Source of the DNA: Lysobacter sp. BMK333-48F3
Lineage (GTDB): Bacteria > Pseudomonadota > Gammaproteobacteria > Xanthomonadales > Xanthomonadaceae
Assembly (NCBI RefSeq): GCF_019733395.1
Contig: NZ_JAIHOO010000001.1
Span: 3,162,501 to 3,226,500, forward strand
Direction of reading: 5' to 3'
DNA: 64,000 bases
Shown: piece by piece, positions 34,074 through 43,015 of the stretch
Position numbering within the stretch: position 1 is the first letter of the stretch
Layout of the letters: the number at the start of each line of letters is the position of its first letter
The notes under the pieces: model-generated
What the model was told of the DNA's origin: nothing
The model's database searches: none
What the model saw: only the letters and a program-made list of their open reading frames with translations
Program-made: the position numbers and the translations under genes

Positions 34074-34765
34074 TGCCGCGCCAGACCCGCGGTTACGACA
34101 CCGAAGCGGCGCACGCCTGGTTGAGCAAGCGCGACCGCAAGCTCGGCGCCTGGATGCGCAAACTCGACCGCCAGCGCCCAGGGCCGATGCCGGCCGACCC
34201 GCGCTGGCGCCAGCGTTTCGACCCGGTCGATGCGCTGGCGCGCGCGATCTTGTTCCAGCAGCTCAGCGGCAAGGCCGCCTCGACGATCGTCGGCCGGGTC
34301 GAAACCGCGATCGGCAGCGACCGCCTGCACTACGACACCCTCGGCCGCTGCGACGACGCGGCGCTGCGCGCCTGCGGCGTGTCGGCGAACAAACTGCTGG
34401 CGCTGCGCGACCTGGCCGCACGCGAGGCGCGCGGCGAGATTCCCGATTTGCGGCGCATGGCGACGATGAGCGACGACGCCCTGGTCGAAGCCTTGGTGCC
34501 GATCCGCGGCATCGGCCGCTGGACCGTGGAGATGATGCTGATCTTCCGCCTGGGCCGCGCCGACGTCCTGCCGGTCGACGACCTGGGCGTGCGCAAGGGC
34601 GCCCAGCGCGTGCATGGCCTGGACGCCATGCCGGCGCCCAAGGCCCTGGCCGAACTCGGCGAGCGCTGGGGCCCTTACCGCAGCTACGCCAGCCTGTACT
34701 TGTGGCGCATCGCCGACTTCGCCGACGGCGCGGCCAAGCCGGCGACCAACCGTTCGCAGGATTGA
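34073..34765 (+). CDS. AlkA-like DNA-3-methyladenine glycosylase
   Basis: The 230-residue protein has the helix-hairpin-helix DNA glycosylase fold: LARAILFQQLSGKAASTIVG, then a hairpin IRGIGRWTVEMMLIFRLGRADVLPVDDLGVRKG, where the Asp of PVDDLG is the catalytic residue of the AlkA family. It excises alkylated bases (3-methyladenine) from DNA in base excision repair. There is no N-terminal TBP-like domain, matching the short AlkA/Mag1 type. The ATG overlaps the stop of the DUF423 gene. Confidence 0.9.
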   Translation: MPRQTRGYDTEAAHAWLSKRDRKLGAWMRKLDRQRPGPMPADPRWRQRFDPVDALARAILFQQLSGKAASTIVGRVETAIGSDRLHYDTLGRCDDAALRACGVSANKLLALRDLAAREARGEIPDLRRMATMSDDALVEALVPIRGIGRWTVEMMLIFRLGRADVLPVDDLGVRKGAQRVHGLDAMPAPKALAELGERWGPYRSYASLYLWRIADFADGAAKPATNRSQD

Positions 34766-34794
34766 GCCCCTCCGATCCTGCGTGGCATGCCGCT

Positions 34795-34882
34795 GTAGGA
34801 GCGGCGTAAGCCGCGACCGCGATACAACAGGTCGCTGCGCGGCCACGGCTGGTTCGATGTCGCGACTTGCGTCGCTCCTACC
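34795..34882. repeat. 88-bp REP-pair element, second copy
   Basis: A direct unit GTAGGAGCGGCGTAAGCCGC at 34795-34818, a spacer with AGGTCGCTGCGCGGCC, and an inverse unit ending at 34881. It matches 23230-23318 base for base over most of its length. The rest of the gap to 35105 shows no coding signal. Confidence 0.85.
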
Positions 34883-35105
34883 CCCGCGATGGGGTCGCGG
34901 CTCGATCGTTGGTGGGGTGGCGGGGCATATCGCGTTCCGGCCATAAGCCGCGGAGCGGACGCGCACAGAAAGCAAAGCCGTCGACATTCATCGAAGACGA
35001 AGGGCTATCGCCTGCTCTTGGGGCGGCCGCATTCCCTGGGGTATCTATCCTGTGCTGGCCCTGCGGTTTGTCGGGAGGCTGTGTGTGCGGCCGGTCCGGG
35101 ACGTA

Positions 35106-36578
35106 CTACTCGGGAAGATACTTGTCCCACAGCCGGTTGCGGAATCGCCGCTGCGGATCGATCCCTTGCTTCAGCTCGGCGAATCGCTCCGCGCCGGGAT
35201 ATCCGCGTCTGAACTGCTGTCGAGTGGCGTGCAGCCGATAGGGCAGGTAGTGGCGGCCGCCGTGATCGAGAGCCAGGTCGATAAGGCGTCGAGTCCATTG
35301 CCCGGCGACCGCGTCGGCGCGTTCGCCGCTGCGTTGCTTGTGATACAGAACGAAAGAGAACACCGGTTGCGGCGACCAGCTCAGAAGCGATTCGCGGTCG
35401 GCTGGAGCATGTCGGATAGAAACGTTGAGCGCATGCACTTCGTTGTCGCGCAGGATCTTGGCCATGGCCCGGGAGAAATCGACGAAAGCCGGCGCCGGCA
35501 CGAAGTACTCTTGCAGCAGGTAGGTCGAAAGTCGTCGAGTGGCCGGCTCGAGTTCGGCGATGTCCAGGCTTGCTTCGCGATTGCGCCATAGCACCTCGCG
35601 CTGGTGCAGCATGGCTTCGACCGAGTAGCGATCGCGCAACCACGGCCCGAACGGCATTTCGGACACGCTCCAGATCAACTTGCGTTCGCGGCGGTAGTCC
35701 GCGGCGCGAGGCGTGAGTCGTTCGGCGAGCGTCGGTGCCTCGTCGGTGCGATTCCAGGTTACCGCCACCGGCGCATCGAAGCGCGGCGGCAGCAAGTCCG
35801 CGTTGTGCAGCACGCTTGCCGGATCGGCCAGCACTCGCTGTGCGAACCATTGGGGATAGTCTTCCAGCGGTACCCGTTCGACCCGACGTTCCAGACGTAC
35901 GTTGTCGGTCAGGTCGAACTCTGCTTCTGTTATCACTCCCAGCCCGCCATAACCGCCAATCGCCGCGCGCAACAGTTCCGGCTCACGATGACGGTCGAGT
36001 TCGCGCACGCGGCCTTCGGCGTCGACCAGTTGTAACGCCCTCAGGCTATGGATCAGCGCACCCTTGCCGACGTAGCGACCATGGCAATTGACCGAAAGCG
36101 AGCCGCCGATGCTGAAACTGGCGTAGCTTTGCATGATCGATACCGACAGGCCCAGCGGGTCGATCAAGTCTTGCAGGTCGCGCCAGAGCATGCCGGCCTG
36201 CACGCGTGCGGTGCGGCGTTCGACGTCGATGGCGACCGGCCGATTCATGCCGCGCATGTCCAGATGCAGCGAACCGTCGCAGGCGATTTGTCCGCCCATG
36301 CTGCAACGCGCGCCGCCGACGGAGACTGCGCCGCGACTCGACCTCAGCGCGGCCGAGACCTGAGCGACGCTGACGGGGCGCGATACTTGTCCGGCGCGGA
36401 CGTAGTCGATTCCGGAGATGTCGCGCAGCCAGCGCGGGTCGCTATCGATTCCCCCGTCGCGCTGGCAGCCTGCGATGCTGGCGGCCGCAATCGCCGCTGC
36501 CGTCTGAAGCATGCGGCGGCGTCCAGGGTCGGCGCAGGTGTCGTGGCGCCGTGAAGGCGAAGGGCCGCTTGCGTCCAT
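35106..36578 (-). CDS. FAD-linked sugar-lactone-type oxidase, exported
   Basis: The 490-residue protein begins with an Arg-rich stretch then GRRRMLQTAAAIAAASIAGCQ, which looks like a Tat or lipoprotein signal. The FAD-binding PCMH domain contains RPVSVAQVSAALRSSRGAVSVGGARCSMGG, IDPLGLSVSIMQSYASFSIGGSLSVNCHGR and GGYGGLGVITEAEFDL. The C-terminal NRLWDKYLPE and the overall layout match D-arabinono-lactone/aldonolactone oxidases, which pass electrons from sugar substrates to O2 or a carrier. There is no His in the GG(A/H)R flavin-linkage region (GGARCSMGG), so the FAD is probably not covalently bound there. Base composition is slightly lower in GC than neighbours. Confidence 0.85.
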   Translation of the reverse strand: MDASGPSPSRRHDTCADPGRRRMLQTAAAIAAASIAGCQRDGGIDSDPRWLRDISGIDYVRAGQVSRPVSVAQVSAALRSSRGAVSVGGARCSMGGQIACDGSLHLDMRGMNRPVAIDVERRTARVQAGMLWRDLQDLIDPLGLSVSIMQSYASFSIGGSLSVNCHGRYVGKGALIHSLRALQLVDAEGRVRELDRHREPELLRAAIGGYGGLGVITEAEFDLTDNVRLERRVERVPLEDYPQWFAQRVLADPASVLHNADLLPPRFDAPVAVTWNRTDEAPTLAERLTPRAADYRRERKLIWSVSEMPFGPWLRDRYSVEAMLHQREVLWRNREASLDIAELEPATRRLSTYLLQEYFVPAPAFVDFSRAMAKILRDNEVHALNVSIRHAPADRESLLSWSPQPVFSFVLYHKQRSGERADAVAGQWTRRLIDLALDHGGRHYLPYRLHATRQQFRRGYPGAERFAELKQGIDPQRRFRNRLWDKYLPE

Positions 36579-36722
36579 GCTCGTCCTTTAACAGATACGG
36601 AGGCGATCATTCGCCGTCGAGCGCGACAATACGTCCATGCAGCTAAACCGGCGGCAAACGTTACAAAGCCGGCCCGCCAGTACTGGCCCGACGGCGCGCA
36701 GCGGTGGCTCGGACGCGTATCC

Positions 36723-37526
36723 TCAACCCAGCGCGCAGCGCCAATGCCAAGGCTCGTACACGATCCCGTGCGGGTTGTCGCGCGGGTAGCTCATGAGGTA
36801 GCCGTAGCCGCCGGCGTGTTCGCGCAGCCAGGCGAAGGCGGGGGTGGTTTCGAAGGATTCTTCGGCCGGCGCTTCGCCCGAGGTGCCGATGTCCAGGGCC
36901 AGGCCGCTGTGGTGCTCGCTGTAGCCGGGGGCGGCGTTGACGCTGAGGATCTGCTCGACGCTCTGGCCGCGGGCGAGTTTGCGTTCGAAGATGCCGAGTT
37001 GGTAGTCGTGGCTGCGGTAGCCGGAGATCGCGTCGAGCACGATGCCGTCGCCCAGGGCGGCCGCGCGCAGGTGGGTCCAGGCGCGCGCGGCGGCGGGGTG
37101 CAGCCACAGCGGGCGGCCGAAGCGGTCGCGGCCGGCGTAGCCGAGGCGGTCGGGCTCGGCGACCAGGTCCAGGCCGGTGCGGGCCTGGTAGCCGTTGCAG
37201 TCCAGGCCCAGCGCCTCGAGCCGATGTTCGATCCGGTCCAGCGGCAAGTCGTGGATCTGCAGCAGGCCTTCGCGGCGGTACTCGGTGGCGCGTTCCAGCG
37301 CATCCAGGGCGGCGTCCAGGCCGGGCTCGCGGTTCAGCCGCGGTACCAGCGGCAGCAGGCCTTCGGCGAGGTCGGCGGCGAGGAAGCGGCCGTCGCGCTT
37401 GCGCCGCAGCAGGTGCCGCGCGCGCGCCAGGGCGCGGGCGTCGTGGTTGCTGCGCGCGCGCAGCAGGCCGCCCGGCCAGAGTTCGATCTCCGGCGTGTTG
37501 ATCAGCAAGTGGGCGGGGCCGCGCAT
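36723..37526 (-). CDS. VanY/M15-like D-Ala-D-Ala carboxypeptidase
   Basis: The 267-residue protein carries the M15 zinc peptidase motifs: YSEHHSGLALDIG (SxHxxGxAxD) and EPWHW near the C-terminus, preceded by ISGYRSHDYQLGIFERKL. These give His, Asp and His zinc ligands. The enzyme trims peptidoglycan stem peptides. No clear signal peptide is present at the N-terminus (MRGPAHLLINTPEIELW), which is unusual for a wall enzyme. The N-terminal 110 residues are a helical extension of unknown role. Confidence 0.87.
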   Translation of the reverse strand: MRGPAHLLINTPEIELWPGGLLRARSNHDARALARARHLLRRKRDGRFLAADLAEGLLPLVPRLNREPGLDAALDALERATEYRREGLLQIHDLPLDRIEHRLEALGLDCNGYQARTGLDLVAEPDRLGYAGRDRFGRPLWLHPAAARAWTHLRAAALGDGIVLDAISGYRSHDYQLGIFERKLARGQSVEQILSVNAAPGYSEHHSGLALDIGTSGEAPAEESFETTPAFAWLREHAGGYGYLMSYPRDNPHGIVYEPWHWRCALG

Positions 37527-37604
37527 CGGCTCAGGTTAGCCCGCGCGCCGCGGCGGCGCCATCGCGGTAGATGCGGCGGGCATGCGCGACGCAGCGCATC
37601 GCGC

Positions 37605-37787
37605 TCAGGCCGGGCGCTTGAAGTACAGGCGGGTGCCGAGAATGGCGGGGTCGTGTTCGACCGCGACCAGTTCCCAGCCTTGCGCGCCGCGCGCGTCGAG
37701 CTCGTCCTGGATGCGTTGGCGGGTCGGCGCTTCGAACAACTGGTAGGTGATCTCGGTGACGTGGTGGGTCCACTTCGGGGCGGTCAT
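37605..37787 (-). CDS. DUF4177-like small protein
   Basis: The 60-residue product ([41 protein letters not shown]) has the compact beta-alpha-beta pattern with QGWELV that marks DUF4177-type proteins. Its start overlaps the stop of the ribbon-helix-helix gene by 4 nt. It is the last gene of the slipin operon. Function unknown. Confidence 0.8.
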   Translation of the reverse strand: MTAPKWTHHVTEITYQLFEAPTRQRIQDELDARGAQGWELVAVEHDPAILGTRLYFKRPA

Positions 37788-37969
37788 GGCTCGTTCTCGG
37801 CGGGCGGGGGCTCCGGCTGCCGCGGCAGCCGTCCGTTGCGACGCAGGGCGTCGCGCAGGACATATTCGATCTGAGCGTTGAGCGAACGCAACTCGTCGTC
37901 GGCCCAGCGCTGCGCCGCGGCGAGCACGTCGGCGCTGATCCGTAGCGGATAGGCCTTCTTGTCGCTCAC
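37784..37969 (-). CDS. Arc-like ribbon-helix-helix DNA-binding protein
   Basis: The 61-residue protein begins [20 protein letters not shown], the beta strand of an RHH dimer (PLRIS), followed by two helices ([22 protein letters not shown] / RDALRR). Similar Arc-family proteins accompany SPFH genes. It overlaps the genes on both sides by 4 nt. It is the obvious candidate to bind the tandem TGATATCA site in front of this operon. Confidence 0.85.
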   Translation of the reverse strand: MSDKKAYPLRISADVLAAAQRWADDELRSLNAQIEYVLRDALRRNGRLPRQPEPPPAENEP

Positions 37970-38331
37970 CGCGGCCGCTTCCGTTGGCCGTCGTCGGGGT
38001 CGCGGTAGCTGCGCCGCGCCGCCGCGACCGCGCGGATCAGCAGCACGGCCAGGCCGTTGACCGCGACCAGCAGGGCGAAGGTGACGCCGGTGACGCGGCC
38101 GTTGTCGCCGTTCGCCCAGTAGTAGCCCAGCGCCGCGAACAGCATCGCCATCGCGGTCAGCGCCAGCAGGCGCGCGATCCGCGCCGCGACCGCGTCGGGG
38201 TCGCGCAGCCGTTGCGCATCCAGGCCGTTGACCAGATGCAGATTGCCGCGCGCGACCAGCACCGCGCAGACCAGGATCGGCATCGAGGTGATCACCATCG
38301 CTGCGGGCAGGATGAAGTCGTCCAGATCCAT
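37966..38331 (-). CDS. Small membrane protein of the slipin operon
   Basis: The 121-residue protein has three hydrophobic segments ([55 protein letters not shown]). It ends with a basic tail ([13 protein letters not shown]). It lies between the SPFH gene (10-bp gap) and the RHH gene (4-nt overlap). No family is recognised; it may partner the SPFH protein in the membrane. Confidence 0.8.
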   Translation of the reverse strand: MDLDDFILPAAMVITSMPILVCAVLVARGNLHLVNGLDAQRLRDPDAVAARIARLLALTAMAMLFAALGYYWANGDNGRVTGVTFALLVAVNGLAVLLIRAVAAARRSYRDPDDGQRKRPR

Positions 38332-38341
38332 CGCCGGGCCC

Positions 38342-39205
38342 TCAGTACAAGGTGCCGGCGTTGACGATCGGCTGGGTGCTGCGGTCGCCGCACAGCACCA
38401 CCAGCAGGTTGCTGACCATCTGCGCCTTGCGCTCTTCGTCCAGGTGCACCACGCCGTTCTTCTGCAGTTCGGCCAGGGCCATCTCGACCATGCCGACCGC
38501 GCCGGCGACGATCCGGGTGCGCGCCGCGATCACCGCGTTGGCCTGCTGGCGCTGCAGCATGGCGTGGGCGATTTCCGGCGCGTAGGCGAGGTGGCTGATG
38601 CGCGCGTCGATCACGTTGACGCCGGCGTCGGCCAGGCGTTCCTGCAGCTCCTGCTTGAGGTGCTGGGAGATCTCGGCGGCGTGGCTGCGCAGCGACAACT
38701 GGCCGTCCTCGTGCTGGTCGTAGGGATAGCTGGTGGCCATCGCCCGCAGCGCCGACTCGGACTGGATGTGGACGAAGGTTTCGTAGTCGTCGACGTTGTA
38801 GACCGCTTCGGCCGAATCGACCACTTGCCAGACGATCACCGAGGCGATCTCGATCGGGCTGCCGTCGAGTTCGTTGACCTTGAGCTTGCCGCTCTCGAAG
38901 TTGCGCACGCGCTGGCTGACCTTGCGCTTGGAGTACAGCGGGTTGTTCCAGCGCAGGCCGTTGTCCTTGACCGTGCCGACGTACTTGCCGAACAGGCTCA
39001 GCACCGCGGCCTGGTTGGGTTCGACCATGTACAGGCCGGTCAGGCCGAACACCGCCGCCAGGCCGATCAGGGCCGCGACGACCAGCAGCACGGGCTGGCC
39101 GTTGTGGGCGCCGGCCAGGAAGCCGTAGACGGCCACCAGCAGTACGACGAGCAGGCCCAGCAGGGTCGGGATGCCGGGCAGGGATTGAGTGGGGTTTTCC
39201 TTCAT
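38342..39205 (-). CDS. SPFH/Band 7 (slipin) membrane protein
   Basis: The 287-residue protein has two N-terminal membrane segments ([16 protein letters not shown] and [16 protein letters not shown]) followed by an SPFH domain: [53 protein letters not shown]. The C-terminal helix ([25 protein letters not shown]) is the oligomerisation region. Such proteins form large rings or microdomains in the inner membrane. First gene of a four-gene operon. Confidence 0.93.
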   Translation of the reverse strand: MKENPTQSLPGIPTLLGLLVVLLVAVYGFLAGAHNGQPVLLVVAALIGLAAVFGLTGLYMVEPNQAAVLSLFGKYVGTVKDNGLRWNNPLYSKRKVSQRVRNFESGKLKVNELDGSPIEIASVIVWQVVDSAEAVYNVDDYETFVHIQSESALRAMATSYPYDQHEDGQLSLRSHAAEISQHLKQELQERLADAGVNVIDARISHLAYAPEIAHAMLQRQQANAVIAARTRIVAGAVGMVEMALAELQKNGVVHLDEERKAQMVSNLLVVLCGDRSTQPIVNAGTLY

Positions 39206-39235
39206 GGCGGCGTCTCGTCCGTTGGGCTGGATGTA

Positions 39236-39257
39236 TTGATATCAAATTGATATCAGA
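39236..39257 (-). promoter_or_regulatory. Tandem TGATATCA operator of the slipin operon
   Basis: The palindrome TGATATCA occurs at 39237-39244 and again at 39248-39255, an 11-bp period (TTGATATCAAA / TTGATATCAGA). It lies 31 bp upstream of the SPFH start codon, where the promoter should be. Tandem short palindromes one helical turn apart are the usual site of cooperative RHH dimers, and the operon encodes an RHH protein. Confidence 0.65.
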
Positions 39258-39373
39258 TTGCCCAGGGCCGCTCGTCGGAGGGCGCGGCCCCGCTCCGACA
39301 CGCGGACGCCCGGAGCCGGTTCGGTCTGGAGAGCAGGCGATGCGACGTCCGGCCGCGACGCGGCGCGAAGCGC

Positions 39374-40336
39374 TCAGGGCACGATGCGGTACAGCGGCGC
39401 CGGAATGAATTCGCCGGTGGCGTACAGGCTGCGGCCGTCGGCCGACCAGCCCAGGGCCTCGGCCTGCGGCAGCCAGGGCAGGTCGCTGACCCGCGGCTTG
39501 GCCGCGACCGCCTCGGCCCAGGTCTGGCGCGGCGCGCGCGGGTACTGCAGCAGGTAGCGGTAGGTCATGACCGCCAGGGTGCGGCCGTCGGGCGAGACGT
39601 CGGCGGCGGTGACCTGTCCCTGCAGCTTGGCCCGCGCCGGGCTGTTGCGCCGGGTCTGCTCGTCCGGTTCGGGGATGCCGGCCAGGGCGCCGAGCCGGGT
39701 CGCGGTCTGCAGCGCGTTGCCGGCCGGCATCAACGGCACGGCGAACAGCTCCGGCGGCCGGCGCTTCTTCGAAATCAGCAGCACCTGCTTGCGCTGGATG
39801 TCGACCGCGACCGCCTCGCAGTCGCGCGCCCCGTCGGGCCAGCGGAAGGCGATCGACCAGGCCGGCTTGAGGCGCGCGTTTTCGAGCTTGGCCGGTTCCT
39901 CGATCACGTGCAGCTGCAGGCTGCGGCGCAGGCCGCCGTTGTCGCCGGTGTCGGCGATCAGCAGGTAGGCGCGGCCGTCGAGTTCGAACCCGGCGATGTC
40001 TTCCCAGTCGGTCTTGGTGACGCCGTCGATGCGCAGCGTCGCCAGCCGGTCGCCGTTGGCCGAGACCGCGAACAGGCGCTCGGGATTGCCGCCGTCGTCG
40101 TGCATCCACAGCACGTCGGGGTGGCGGCGCGAGGCGGCCAGGCCGCTGATTTCGGACAATTGCGGGTCCAGCATCATCCCGGCCAATTGGCTGCTGCCGT
40201 GCGCCGGCGGCGGCGATTCGGCCGCGCAGGCGGCCAGCAGCAGCGCCGCGCACAGCGACAGCGCGCGGCGGGCGCGGGCGGGCGGCGGAGCGGAGGCGAC
40301 GGCGCGCGCGGCGGGCCGAGGGCGGGGGAATCGCAT
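39374..40336 (-). CDS. Lipoprotein with beta-propeller-like (SdiA-regulated type) domain
   Basis: Starting at ATG 40336, the 320-residue protein has a basic N-terminus, a hydrophobic core and the lipobox LLAACAAE. The mature domain shows repeats such as SEISGLAASRRHPDVLWMHDDGG, YLLIADTGDN, DCEAVAVDIQRKQVLLISKK and VTAADVSPDGRTLAVMTYRY, a six-bladed-propeller pattern. An earlier in-frame ATG (40378) gives a longer N-terminus that is unlikely. Substrate or partner is unknown. Confidence 0.8.
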   Translation of the reverse strand: MRFPRPRPAARAVASAPPPARARRALSLCAALLLAACAAESPPPAHGSSQLAGMMLDPQLSEISGLAASRRHPDVLWMHDDGGNPERLFAVSANGDRLATLRIDGVTKTDWEDIAGFELDGRAYLLIADTGDNGGLRRSLQLHVIEEPAKLENARLKPAWSIAFRWPDGARDCEAVAVDIQRKQVLLISKKRRPPELFAVPLMPAGNALQTATRLGALAGIPEPDEQTRRNSPARAKLQGQVTAADVSPDGRTLAVMTYRYLLQYPRAPRQTWAEAVAAKPRVSDLPWLPQAEALGWSADGRSLYATGEFIPAPLYRIVP

Positions 40337-40471
40337 GGCCACAGGATCGCATGCGCGGCGCGCGGCGCCATAGCCCATCGGGCCGAAGTCCGCGGCCTGC
40401 GGCCCGCGATTCGGGCACGGGCGCTAGACTAGCCGTCCCATCGCCCCCGCCCGCTACACGAAGGAATCCGC

Positions 40472-41671
40472 ATGACCACGCTCGGCACGCCGCTGTCCCC
40501 GTACGCTTTCCGCGTACTCCTGCTCGGTTCGGGCGAACTGGGCAAGGAAGTGGCGATCGAACTGCAGCGCTTCGGGGTCGAAGTGATCGCCGCCGACCGC
40601 TACGCCGACGCCCCGGCGATGCAGGTCGCGCACCGCAGCCACGTGCTCGACATGCTCGATGGCCAGGCCATCCGCGCCCTGATCGCGGCCGAGCGGCCGA
40701 ACCTGATCGTGCCGGAGATCGAGGCCATCCATACCCAGACCCTGGTCGAGCTGGAGCGCGAGTTCGCCGAGCGCGGCAGCGACACCCGGGTGATCCCGAC
40801 CGCGCGCGCCGCGCGCCTGACCATGGACCGCGAAGGCATCCGCCGCCTGGCCGCCGAGACCCTGGGCCTGGCGACCTCGCCCTACCGTTTCGTCGACACC
40901 GCCGAGGACTACCGCGCCGCGGTCGCCGCGCTCGGCCTGCCGTGCGTGGTCAAGCCGGTGATGTCGTCCTCCGGCAAGGGCCAGAGCCTGGTGCGCAGCG
41001 AGGCCGACATCGACGCGGCCTGGGATTACGCCCAGACCGGCGGCCGCGCCGGCGCCGGCCGGGTCATCGTCGAAGGCTTCATCGACTTCGATTACGAAAT
41101 CACCCTGCTGACCGTGCGCCACGCCGGCGGCGTCACTTTCTGCGCGCCGATCGGCCACCTGCAGCGCGACGGCGATTACCGCGAAAGCTGGCAGCCGCAG
41201 CCGATGAATCCGGTCGCCCTGGCGCGCGCGCAGGAAATCGCCCGCGCCATCACCGACGACCTCGGCGGTTGCGGCGTGTTCGGCGTCGAACTGTTCGTCA
41301 AGGGCGACGAGGTCTGGTTCAGCGAGGTCTCGCCGCGCCCGCACGACACCGGCCTGGTGACCCTGATCTCGCAGGACCTCAGCGAGTTCGCCCTGCATGC
41401 GCGGGCGATCCTCGGCCTGCCGATCCCGACCATCCGCGAGCACGGCCCGTCCGCGTCGTGCGCGGTGCTGGCGCAGGGCCACGGCGTGCCGGTGTTCTCC
41501 GGCGTCGACGCCGCGCTGGGCCAGATCGACACCCAGTTGCGCCTGTTCGGCAAGCCGCGGGTGGAAGGCCAACGCCGGGTCGCGGTGACTCTGGCGCTGG
41601 GCGAGGACATCGACACGGCGCGGGCCAAGGCGCGCGAGGCCGCGGCGCAGCTGCGGGTCGAGCTGCGCTGA
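40472..41671 (+). CDS. purT: Formate-dependent phosphoribosylglycinamide formyltransferase
   Basis: The 399-residue ATP-grasp enzyme fits PurT, which makes N-formyl-GAR from GAR, formate and ATP in purine synthesis. Signature blocks are [85 protein letters not shown] and the C-terminal lid. GAAGGA precedes the ATG. Length is as expected (E. coli 392). Confidence 0.97.
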   Translation: MTTLGTPLSPYAFRVLLLGSGELGKEVAIELQRFGVEVIAADRYADAPAMQVAHRSHVLDMLDGQAIRALIAAERPNLIVPEIEAIHTQTLVELEREFAERGSDTRVIPTARAARLTMDREGIRRLAAETLGLATSPYRFVDTAEDYRAAVAALGLPCVVKPVMSSSGKGQSLVRSEADIDAAWDYAQTGGRAGAGRVIVEGFIDFDYEITLLTVRHAGGVTFCAPIGHLQRDGDYRESWQPQPMNPVALARAQEIARAITDDLGGCGVFGVELFVKGDEVWFSEVSPRPHDTGLVTLISQDLSEFALHARAILGLPIPTIREHGPSASCAVLAQGHGVPVFSGVDAALGQIDTQLRLFGKPRVEGQRRVAVTLALGEDIDTARAKAREAAAQLRVELR

Positions 41672-41711
41672 GCGCGCGGCCGCCTCCCTTTTCACTCTCA
41701 CCGGAGCGACG

Positions 41712-42119
41712 ATGAACGAGACTCGAGGCTATGCGGTGTTCTTCTTCCCGCAGGCGCTGGAAGTGCTGGGCGACGCGATCCGGCCCTACCTGCTCGACGG
41801 GCCGGTCGGGCCGCATCTGCTGTGCCGCGAGATCGATACCGGCGGTGCGTTCACCGAAATGACCCTGGAAGGCCGCGACCCCGACGGCCGGGTGGTGTCG
41901 CTGGAGCTGATGGTGCCCGGCAGCATGGTGCGGATGATCGTGTCCGCGCACGGCGAGGGCTCGTTCGGTTTCGGCTCGCGTTTGCGCGGGGCCGCGCCAG
42001 CGGCGCCGGGCGCGGCGCAAGCCGGCGCGCCGCCATCGGGCGGCGCCGCTGCCGCGCCGGCGACGCCGGATGCGCCAGCGACTCCGAACGCGGCCGGGCA
42101 GGAAGAACCCGAGGGTTGA
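41712..42119 (+). CDS. Small conserved-looking protein with Ala/Pro-rich tail
   Basis: A 135-residue product from ATG 41712 (GGAG upstream), 40 bp after purT. Residues 1-90 form a beta-rich domain (GYAVFFFPQALEVLGDAIRP, HLLCREIDTGGAFTEMTLEG, SLELMVPGSMVRMIVS). The rest is low-complexity Ala/Pro/Gly. No family is recognised. Probably cytoplasmic and in the purT unit. Confidence 0.75.
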   Translation: MNETRGYAVFFFPQALEVLGDAIRPYLLDGPVGPHLLCREIDTGGAFTEMTLEGRDPDGRVVSLELMVPGSMVRMIVSAHGEGSFGFGSRLRGAAPAAPGAAQAGAPPSGGAAAAPATPDAPATPNAAGQEEPEG

Positions 42120-42269
42120 GCGAGCTGGGCCGCCGTGCGGGTTTCGCGTGCGGCCGTGCCGGCCGGCGTCGCGATGGCGGCGGCTTGCGCCCAGCCGCTA
42201 CGCTGTATCCGGGCGCGATCGGTGTTGCGCCAAGCTGGCGCCGCTGTCCGGCGCCGATGAGGTCTTAGG

Positions 42270-42629
42270 ATGAGTACCGCTCCCACCGTCACCCTGTATC
42301 GCCCGGTCGGCCCGGAAGAACTGGTCCTGTTGCGCGACAGCGGTTTCAAGCGCTGGCCGCCGCGCCTGCCGGAACAGCCGATCTTCTATCCGGTCACCAA
42401 CGAACGCTACGCGGCCGAGATCGCCGAACGCTGGAACGTCCAGGACAGCGGCTACGGCGCGGTGACCCGTTTCGAGGTCGACGCCGCCTTCATGGCCCGT
42501 TACCCGCTGCAGAAGGTCGGCGGTGCGCACCATACCGAGTGGTGGGTGCCGGCGGAGGAACTGGAGCAGCTCAACGACCATATCGTCGGGACGATCGAGG
42601 TGATCGCGGAGTTTCATCCGGTCGAGTAA
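42270..42629 (+). CDS. Small protein of the family often labelled ADP-ribosylation/crystallin J1
   Basis: The 119-residue protein (VTLYRPVGPEELVLLRDSGF; FPxRLPEQPIFYPVTNERYA; VTRFEVDAAFMARYPLQKVG; HTEWWVPAEELEQLNDHIVG) is a compact conserved protein. I recall that relatives carry the label above, which does not establish activity, and no ADP-ribosylhydrolase motif is visible. Cytoplasmic. Single gene with its own ribosome site (AGG before ATG). Confidence 0.75.
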   Translation: MSTAPTVTLYRPVGPEELVLLRDSGFKRWPPRLPEQPIFYPVTNERYAAEIAERWNVQDSGYGAVTRFEVDAAFMARYPLQKVGGAHHTEWWVPAEELEQLNDHIVGTIEVIAEFHPVE

Positions 42630-42665
42630 GCAAAGGCCGCTGTCCGAACGCCGGTGCCGGATGGA

Positions 42666-42788
42666 TCAGCCGGCCTCGGCGAAATGCCGGGTTACCGCGA
42701 CCACCACTTTCTCGATGTCGTGGGCGTAGAAGCCCGACGAGTTGAAGGTGTTGAACTCGATCACCTTGTAGCCCTCGTCGGTGGTCGA
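42666..42788 (-). pseudogene. 3' remnant of an ATP-grasp (DUF4343-type) gene
   Basis: The minus strand reads TTDEGYKVIEFNTFNSSGFYAHDIEKVVVAVTRHFAEAG and then stops at 42666. The GYKVIEFNTFN block is the C-terminal metal/ATP strand of an ATP-grasp fold. Upstream of about 42790 the homology-like reading ends, codon quality drops and GC falls, so the 5' part is gone. The break coincides with the left edge of the low-GC islet. Confidence 0.7.
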
Positions 42789-43015
42789 CCGTTCAACGTG
42801 TAGCGCTTCGCAGAGAATAGTGTGCAATAGATGTCGGTTGTCCAGTCTGTGCGGATTCAGTAAATAAAGTGTGCTTATTGCGGCTCAGGTTGACGAGCGA
42901 AAAATTCTGCGAGTGTGGGCTTTACAGTATCTGTCGGTTGGTCGAAACTTGAGCCGCCACTTATGTGAGGTGGTGAACCAACATCGATGACGAAAACTCA
43001 TTCAAGGACTGAATC

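Noticed and set aside
42270..42629. ADP-ribosylglycohydrolase activity for the crystallin-J1-labelled protein
   Set aside because: Only 119 residues and no Asp-rich metal motif; the label is inherited from family naming.
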